From assembly GCF_963855985.1 (NCBI RefSeq), contig NC_087119.1, positions 4,504,001 through 4,568,000 of the forward strand: a stretch of DNA of 64,000 bases, in the 5' to 3' direction. Origin of the DNA: Ostrinia nubilalis (Eukaryota > Arthropoda > Insecta > Lepidoptera > Crambidae). The position numbers and the translations under genes are program-made. The notes under the pieces are model-generated. The model was not told where the DNA came from. It did no database searches and saw only the letters and a program-made list of their open reading frames with translations. This document shows, piece after piece, positions 57,207-64,000 of this stretch (position 1 is its first letter; every line of letters starts with the position of its first letter).

Positions 57207-59170
57207 TTACTCTCTAAACGAGCGTGTCAAATGCTTTCTACAGCATATCACAACGATAACTGACAATTCTTTCCCGTTGCTTCAATGATTGTTGTTGCTG
57301 TAAATAATTGTTTGTAAACCACAAGCCATTTCTAGCAATACATTGTTGCGCTCTGAGTGTGCGTTTGAAATGACTTTTCTTTTATAATAATATTACACTC
57401 ATTGCCTGATGTGGTGATCTGTCTCTTGTTCCTCGCCTACTCATCCACAGTCCTCATCTTGATATTATTTGTTTTCAATAACAATGTTGTCTGTTATTCT
57501 TATTCTAATCAAATTAATCACGATACATATACTTCCTTTGATTGGCAACATCTTAAAATGACATTTCTATTTATTATTATTATTCTGTTTAATGACTTCA
57601 ATGGTGTGTATTTGAAGCACACTGGTTTCGCCATGTTTCTATTAATTACAACTAAATCAGAGCGGTAATATATTTTAGCAAATGAGTTTTCTCTCTATTT
57701 GTGAGGTTTCATTAAGCTTTATGAGGCGGCACTCGTGTGTGTTACAGGCAACTAAACGAATTCTTAGAATCTAAACTTAGTTGCTGCAAATTATTTAGCT
57801 AACGGGTTTCACATGTAGGAAAACTTTTCTGTTCAGGGAGTAAATTAGGAGAATTACTGATATCTGATTTTAAAAAATTCACGTCTGAAAACAAAATATG
57901 TATATCCCGTGACAACTTAGGTGACTTTCGCACAAACATGAATTTTTCAATTCTGAAATAAATTACGTTAGCCTAATGGATGGAAATTACACAATGAAGT
58001 TTTAAGATTAGGTACATTACATTATTCATCTTCCTAAATCAAATCCCAAACGCTTCACATGTCTCGATCGGACCCTCGGTGTCCATTCCATTGTTGGTTG
58101 AATGCCCATTAACAAATGATTGTCTAACGAGTATCGGGACATCGCTGCCGATCTCGGGACAGCAGTGCGATTCATCAGCAGGGAATTGAATTCCATTCAG
58201 AAGGGAATGGATTTAGAGAGTTAAACCATTTAAAACTACACAGTGGAAATGTGTTACGAATAATACAAAAAATACGTCTCGTTTACCTAATTACATGAAA
58301 AAAAATGTACAACTAATCATAACGTAGTATGTAATTTTTAACTAACTCATTACTTTTTTAGGTGCCTCGAGCGGTAATTTTCCTTATTCATAAAATCTGA
58401 TAATCGCCAACACTTTATTTTCTTTATATTTTTCGTTTATTGTTATCAATATCACGTCCCATAACTTAACCAACAGACACGACTACATGTCAAACTTTTA
58501 ATTGATTAATTACATCTATGTCAGTACGAGTAGGTGTTTATTTAACAATACCAACAAGTCGTTAAGTTTTGCCAAACTCAGGAGCCCGGAGATAAACTGC
58601 AAATTCTGCATTTAACCATTACATAGATCACTAGTTATACTGTAACTACCAATTTGTAGCTTGCATGCCCGTATTGCCCGTAGCCGTAGCTTAGCACTAG
58701 ACTCATAAATCACCGTCAATCATTTCCCCCTTTTTACTTCACTAAAGACATCGTTCAATCTTGCCATCTGTTCAACATTTTGGGCTGATGTTATCATTCA
58801 ATAGTTCACTTCATTCAGCATTATATTATTTGTTTTCAAATATATTTTTGTCTAGAACTGGCTTCCAATGGAAGAGCATATGCTGGTGAATACACGATAG
58901 GATTTAAATTATTATGAACTCGTTTAGTTCGAAGTCAAATAGACCACTGCATTGAAGACCACTTCTAAAGCCGCTGGACAAACTTGACCTTCATTTGTTG
59001 GGTTTTTATGGCGGTCAAGCTGTAGATCCTGGCTACACAGGAGTTGCAGCGGTGAGAACGAGAGGTGGGAATAGTCCCGTTCTAAAGCCGCCGGAGATCT
59101 GACGACAGACTACTAGTTGAGAGTTAATTATGAATGAGACTTGCAGGTTAAAGGTACCGTTCTCTTGCAG
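57207..59170. other. Upstream of gene B / host intron
   Basis: AT-rich. 58060-58200 (CTCGATCGGACCCTCGGTGT) and 58970-59110 (repeated TTCTAAAGCCGC) are less AT-rich but unidentified. An 88-codon hydrophobic frame at 57402-57668 lacks an ATG start. Confidence 0.35.
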
Positions 59171-59300
59171 GTGAAGGCACCTGCTTACTACATCGGCACG
59201 CATGCCCCGAGCACGCTGCCCCGCGGTGGCTCCCTGATGCGCGCCTTCTCGCCGGCGGCGCCGCCGGTGCCCGCCGACCGCGTCAAGAACCTACCTGCCG
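59171..59300 (+). CDS. Host gene, internal exon c
   Basis: It follows the 49.7 kb intron. TCTCTTGCAG precedes it and GTAAGA follows. The 130 nt read VKAPAYYIGTHAPSTLPRGG, then a Pro/Ala-rich run ending RVKNLPA, entering in phase 0 and leaving in phase 1. The phases fit exon b exactly. GC content is far above the flanking intron, as expected of coding sequence here. No domain recognised. Confidence 0.75.
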
Positions 59301-59477
59301 GTAAGATTAAAAACTAGTAGCCTTAGTAGGTACCGTGCCAGGGTCATGCCGTATCATCAACGCGTTCTCTATTCCCTGGAGTACGCAGTAGAAATCTCTA
59401 GAAAAGAGGCCACTTGAGACGGTTTCAGAGCTCATGCCGACTTGTGCACAGGCTGGAGTCAGATTAATGTATCTAAA

Positions 59478-59856
59478 TCTAAATTATATAAAAGGAGAAA
59501 CTGACTGACTGACATATCAACGCACAGCCTAAACGGCACTTGAAATTTGGAAGGGACGTAGCTTAGGTACCGTAGAGGTGCACTAAGAAAGGAATTCCCA
59601 AAATTCCCACGGGAACGGGAATTAGCGGGAAAATCCTTTTGTATGAAAAATCTAAACCGCTTAAGTTAGACGCTTGAAATTTGGCATGCAGGTACCTTAG
59701 TAAACTTAAAGCTTAGCTACAACAAGATATTGCAAAATTCCCACGGGAACGGGCGTTAGCGGGAAAAAACATTTGTATGAAAAAATCTAAACCGCGTTAG
59801 ATAGATAAAGGGGGTAAAACGGGATCCACGCGTACGAAGTCGCCGGCGGCCGCTAG
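59478..59856 (+). mobile_element. Helitron-like copy in host intron c-d
   Basis: It starts TCTAAATTATATAAAAGG after A and ends CGGCGGCCGCTAG before T. It contains one and a half of the 150-bp units multiplied at 20955-21700 (CCCACGGGAACGGG, AAATTTGGCATGCAGGTACC). 379 bp, no coding. Confidence 0.65.
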
Positions 59857-60106
59857 TCACTTATAACCAAGCTACAAGTATGTCCATTTATAGGAGTATT
59901 TTGCAAAGCTCTATTAGAAGGCGATATTATGGCACACATTGAGTATGTAGGTACACAATATGCAGTGAACGAGTATTGTTGTGTGTTGCACGAATATTCT
60001 CGTAGTACGTGTTAAACCGGGCTTTGACGGGAAATATTTGCTAAGGCGATTCAGAAATAGCCCGCTGTTACAAATACGCAACGTTTTCGGCGCAGTACCA
60101 GGGCCG

Positions 60107-61650
60107 CTCCACAATACTCAATACTCAATACTCAATATGTTTATTGCTTCCATAATACATAGTAGGTAATACAGGTGTTACAGTGTGATAATACAGTTAA
60201 TTATGGACCCTGTTGGGCGCTGCAATTTAAAATATAAAATATAAGAGAGGAGGCTTTTTTAATTATTAGATTAATAGACTCATCTTATTTTATCATCTAG
60301 ATATTCTTTTATAGTGTAATAACATTTTGTACTTAAAAGCTCTTTTAGTTCTTTTGAGAATTTGTTATCATTATTTTCTTTCAATAGATAATTGGGCAAT
60401 TTATTATAAATCTTTATGGCCATATTATAAGTACTTGAAGAGGATAAATTTAGGCGGATGGTTGGTATCATTAACTTATTTTTATTTCTTAAATGGTATT
60501 GTGGACATGATTCTTCACGTTTTGTAAAAAACTCAAAGTGGGAACGGACAAAATTACAAATATTTAAAATATAAATACAAGGCAAGGGCAATATTTTGTA
60601 CTTTTGAAAGTAAGGCTTACAACTGTCTCTGGGCTTAATATTGGCTAATATACGGATTAGTTTTTTTTGTTTGATGAATAGTGAGGGAGCATCGGTGCTA
60701 TTGCCCCATAGGATAATCCCATAATTTAGCCAGGCGTAGCCGTAGGCATAATAGGTCACAAGCGCTGTTTCTAAATTAGTTGTTTTTTTAACCTCTCGAA
60801 GAGCGTATGCAAAGCTTGATAGTTTGGACTTAATTTTTTGTATATGTATCTTCCAATTTAAGTGTGTATCTATTGTTAAACCGAGTAAACTAAAATCTTT
60901 AACTTGTTCCATTTTAATGTTGTTAAAATTATAGTTAAGGGTAAGTGGTGTCTTTTGGTGCGGATTAAAGGTCATGAGTTTAGTTTTTTCAAAGTTAATT
61001 TCCAGATTATGTGCTTCCATCCAATTGGATATATTAATAAATAATTTATCTAGTTTATCTTTTACATTAATGTTATTTCTACAAGACGTTAACACTGAAA
61101 TATCATCTGCAAATAAAACGCACGGCTCCTCCATGATTTTGGGGAGGTCGTTAATGTAGATCAAAAATAAGAGACACCCTACTACACTGCCTTGTGGTAT
61201 TGATGAATTAACCATTATTTTATCAGATCGGATCTTTAAAATTTGTTGAGATTCTTTTTCAAAGTGCTCTATTTCTACATATTGTTCTCTATCTTTTAAA
61301 TATGATTTAAACCATGAGTGTGCCGCACCGCGAACACCAATTCCGTATAATTTAGATAATAGTATATTATGCTGTACTCGGTCATATGCTTTGGTCATAT
61401 CTAGTAAGATGCCCACGCCGTATTGTTTTGCATCTAGGGTTTTAACTATTTCTTGGGTGTATTTATATACTGCTAGAGTAGTTGAACGATTTTTGCGGAA
61501 ACCATTTTGGCTATTGTCAAATATACTATATTTTTCACAAAATTTGGTAACTCTATTGCAGATAGCTTTTTCAAATATTTTTGAACATGTGGGCAAAAGG
61601 GCTATTGGACGGTAATTTGATGGATTTAATGTTAAGACGATTAGTCTCAA
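60107..61650 (-). mobile_element. 5'-truncated jockey/CR1-like non-LTR retrotransposon
   Basis: A minus-strand frame (61650 to 60280) of 456 codons without an ATG start carries reverse transcriptase motifs in order: NYRPIALLPTCSKIFEKAI, QNGFRKNRSTT, GILLDMTKAYDRVQHNILL, SSIPQGSVVGCLLFLIYIND, LFADD (catalytic box) and LLGLTIDTHLNWKIHI. The family normally starts with an endonuclease, which is lost. After the stop there is a 140-bp tail ending in repeated TATTGAG units (60109-60140). It sits in host intron c-d. The frame is intact, so the insertion is fairly recent. Confidence 0.88.
60109..60140 (-). repeat. TATTGAG heptamer tail
   Basis: About four copies of the heptamer form the 3' tail of the retrotransposon instead of poly(A), as in CR1-like elements. 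Confidence 0.7.
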
Positions 61651-62631
61651 TCAAGACACCTTTGAAGGAAAAGCTTACTCAGCATAGAACGGGAAACTAA
61701 TTGTAACTGTATTTTCTCTTTATCATGCCATAACAAAATACCTTTTAACCAACTGGAACAATTCGAGAAATCAGAATATTATCAGTCTAGATCCGGTAAT
61801 CCAAATAAGTGGGTAGAGTTAGAGCGGCACACGGCAAATTGTTATGCTCCGTATCAATCAACAAAGATGTGTGTACTTTGTACACAGTAAAATATTTAGC
61901 TCTATTTGCCGACGGGGATATTATATAAAGCGATCGAGTCGAGCAGCTCGTGGCGATGTTAGTAAAATTGTTGCACTATAGTGTGTATTTGACGATTACT
62001 TGAGACTTGCCTTACGTAAACTCCTGATTGGTAAAGCAAGTACGCGGCGGCAGGATACTCAACATGTTAGTGGCTTTTTAGATACTATCGCAGAAAATGC
62101 TCTACACTTTGAAGCCCGGATAAACGAGTGTTCTTCATGCCACGCTTTGGTTAACGTAAAAAAATAAAAAGTCTGTTGCAATGATTAATAGGAAACAAAA
62201 AATCAATTCTATCACTGTAGAAAAAGTTAAATGAACAGCGAAAGCCTGTAGCAGCTTAGATATTAAATCATATTTTCTAATAATTTAAGCAGAGTAAACA
62301 AAGAATACGAAACATTGAAATCTGAGAATATCTATTCCTGATCCTATCCTATTGTCTGCATATCACTGTCGATGTCTATTGTTTACTTGGAAGTATGGAT
62401 TGCTAATGTTATTTTCCTGAAATAAGGGGATCAAAGTAGCGATGAGTCATGGATTCGGCGCTTTGATTGAAGTTTGACGAGTTTGACATTAGGGAAGTAG
62501 TTGTTTGTATGTATAATAACATGGTTACAACTTAACAAGATGGGTGTAGAGGTCATTGTGTTAGTTTTATTAGTCATTTGAGGGTTAGAACAGTACAGAG
62601 GTACAAAGTAGTATATGTTTAGGTCCCGCAG
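61651..62631 (+). other. Host intron c-d, right part
   Basis: AT-rich, nothing recognised. Confidence 0.4.
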
Positions 62632-62739
62632 CGCCAGCCAAGCCCTTGCGTTCCTACATACCGGGCAGCGGGTCCGAACGATGTTTTCCGTTCGCCGCGG
62701 AGTGCCCGCGGGGCCCCGACCAACTCTACACCATCCCTG
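62632..62739 (+). CDS. Host gene, internal exon d
   Basis: CCCGCAG precedes 62632 and G/GTAACC follows 62739. The exon is 108 nt, phase 1 in and phase 1 out, so it joins exons c and e in frame. It encodes PAKPLRSYIPGSGSERCFPF and then AAECPRGPDQLYTIP, with two cysteines. Because it keeps phase 1, skipping it would leave the frame from c to e open, so it could be a cassette exon. Confidence 0.7.
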
Positions 62740-63208
62740 GTAACCTACACCTCCTCCTACCAACTTTCTTTCGCTTTCGAATTACTTTGCTTAACGCTTG
62801 CTATCTCAAACTCTTAATGTTGTGCTAACGCACGTTTATTTTACTAAGGGAATGATTCGTTCTACTTATCCTGGAACTTTCGGGCGTTGTTCCCTTCGAC
62901 GGCACATTTGTCTTATCACGACCGATAGTCTCCACGCTCGATAATAACACCGTTTCCTACACGTTTTATATTAAAATGCATATAAACACAACGAAAATTC
63001 GATGCAGGTATTGTATAAGAAAGTCACGCAATTGATTTTGTAGTACCTATTTAATCGATTTGGTGATTATGAGATTTATGGTCTGCATGCTTTGTCTATT
63101 TATCTAATGGTGTAGCTTTTATTGACATCTTTTGTAAAGTTGAATTGTGATAGTTTTAAATATGAACTGGTGGTTCGGTTGGTTGTTAAGGATCGAATGG
63201 TGGTACAG

Positions 63209-63347
63209 GGCACGCCGGCGAGGGCTACATGTCGTCGCCGGAGCGCGGCGGGCCGCGCGCGCCCTACGAGGACCCGTACTACACCCAGTACCTGGGCCCG
63301 GCTGCCGTCAGGCCCAACATCACGCCCATCATCGACGAGGAAGCTGG
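63209..63347 (+). CDS. Host gene, internal exon e
   Basis: It lies between TACAG and GTGCGT. The 139 nt enter in phase 1 and leave in phase 2. The peptide contains HAGEGYMSSPERGG and EDPYYTQYLGPAAVRPN, ending in an acidic IIDEEAG. It is GC-rich with G/C at third positions, unlike its surroundings. Tyr and Pro are abundant; no catalytic motif or membrane segment is seen. Confidence 0.75.
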
Positions 63348-63447
63348 GTGCGTAAAACTTTTTATATAAAAAGCTGCAAAGCAAAAATTCCAGTTCAATA
63401 CTTAGGTCAACTGATAGACAGTATGACAGGCTGATGTATCTTACGTT

Positions 63448-63750
63448 TTTAACCTCTTACCTACGGGAGGCATCTATTGTTGCCAAGTCAAAGGTCACCT
63501 CTCAATACGGGTGGCATCTATTGTTTTTTTGGCAAAGCCAATATCACCGTTTATATAAAAAAAACAATAAAATTGCAAATTAAGTGTAAAATGCGCTTGT
63601 AATTATGAAATTACATTAGTTGCAGAATTTAATATTCCAAATTTCAATACCGTAAGTCTCATACTTTTTAAAATATCTTAATGTAAAGTGGAGCAAACAA
63701 TTTGACAGGTTAAAATGCCCCGTATTGAGAGGCGCATAGGGTTAAAAAAA
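63448..63750. mobile_element. Probable worn MITE in host intron e-f
   Basis: TTTTAACCTCTTACCTACGGGAGGCAT near the left and its approximate inverse, GCCCCGTATTGAGAGGCGCATAGGGTTAAAA, near the right fill the 446-bp intron. CTCTCAATACGGG recurs inside. Confidence 0.4.
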
Positions 63751-63793
63751 TGATTACAAAAAATGAAGAATATTCCTTATTTTCTTGTTTCAG

Positions 63794-63886
63794 GGATGGG
63801 ATCATAGATGATGCCTATCAAATGTACGGAGTCAACCCCATCACCACCGCTCCGAGACCAATGCCTCGTCCGCCATACGACGCCAG
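63794..63886 (+). CDS. Host gene, internal exon f
   Basis: TTGTTTCAG precedes 63794 and AG/GTAACT ends it. The 93 nt enter in phase 2 and leave in phase 2, giving DGIIDDAYQMYGVNPITTAP and then RPMPRPPYDA. It is the last host exon in the window; the outgoing phase means the gene continues beyond 64000. The six exons sum to 693 nt, 231 codons, with no stop. Confidence 0.72.
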
Positions 63887-64000
63887 GTAACTCGCAAAGA
63901 AACTTCAAACTTGTTTACGTTTGAACGTTTCTTTAATCAATGCCGTTAAATCTTACAGCTGGCAGACTTTACAGTTAAAGACGTTACTTTTTAACAGTCA

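Noticed and set aside
57402..57668. 88-codon hydrophobic plus-strand frame
   Set aside because: It begins with TTG, not ATG, and the hydrophobicity follows from T-rich sequence.

Overview
The window looks like nuclear DNA of an insect, almost certainly a moth or butterfly. It is AT-rich and has small exons with GT/AG introns, spread among non-LTR retrotransposon ends (RTE-like and jockey/CR1-like), many MITEs and short Helitron-like elements. The Helitron-like copies end in CTAG and sit between A and T, as in Lepidoptera. There are no prokaryotic operons, and no convincing intact cellular tRNA, rRNA or CRISPR array.

Three spliced genes can be built by hand. (1) A plus-strand host gene enters from the left and leaves on the right. 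Six internal exons join in one frame (6652-6805, 9360-9428, 59171-59300, 62632-62739, 63209-63347, 63794-63886; 693 nt, 231 codons), and one intron is about 49.7 kb. Its product is rich in Pro, Gly and Tyr and I do not recognise it. (2) Inside that giant intron, on the minus strand, are two complete paralogous genes for secreted pentraxin / laminin-G-like proteins. Gene A (27791 to 10396) has eight coding exons and 556 residues. Gene B (57164 to 50220) has five coding exons and 888 residues. Both have a signal peptide, a pentraxin-like domain, a divergent low-complexity linker and a short conserved Cys/Trp motif at the C-terminus. Three intron positions and phases are shared, so they are an old duplication.

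Layout: 1-6651, mostly empty, with a MITE, a Helitron-like copy and a possible 63-residue membrane smORF on the minus strand (5353-5544). 6652-9428, two host exons. 9755-27791, gene A, whose 10.6 kb third intron is full of repeats. 27792-50219, a repeat-rich spacer with Tigger/pogo-like and hAT-like MITEs nearby, RTE tails and a foldback element. 50220-57164, gene B, with a 1.3 kb palindrome in intron 1 and a 279 bp palindrome beside the exon 4 donor. 59171-64000, the remaining host exons plus a Helitron-like copy and a 5'-truncated retrotransposon.

How the genes may work together is inference. A and B are probably extracellular lectin-like proteins. Transcription of the host across the intron would run antisense to both, and the large inverted repeats could give double-stranded RNA from either strand.
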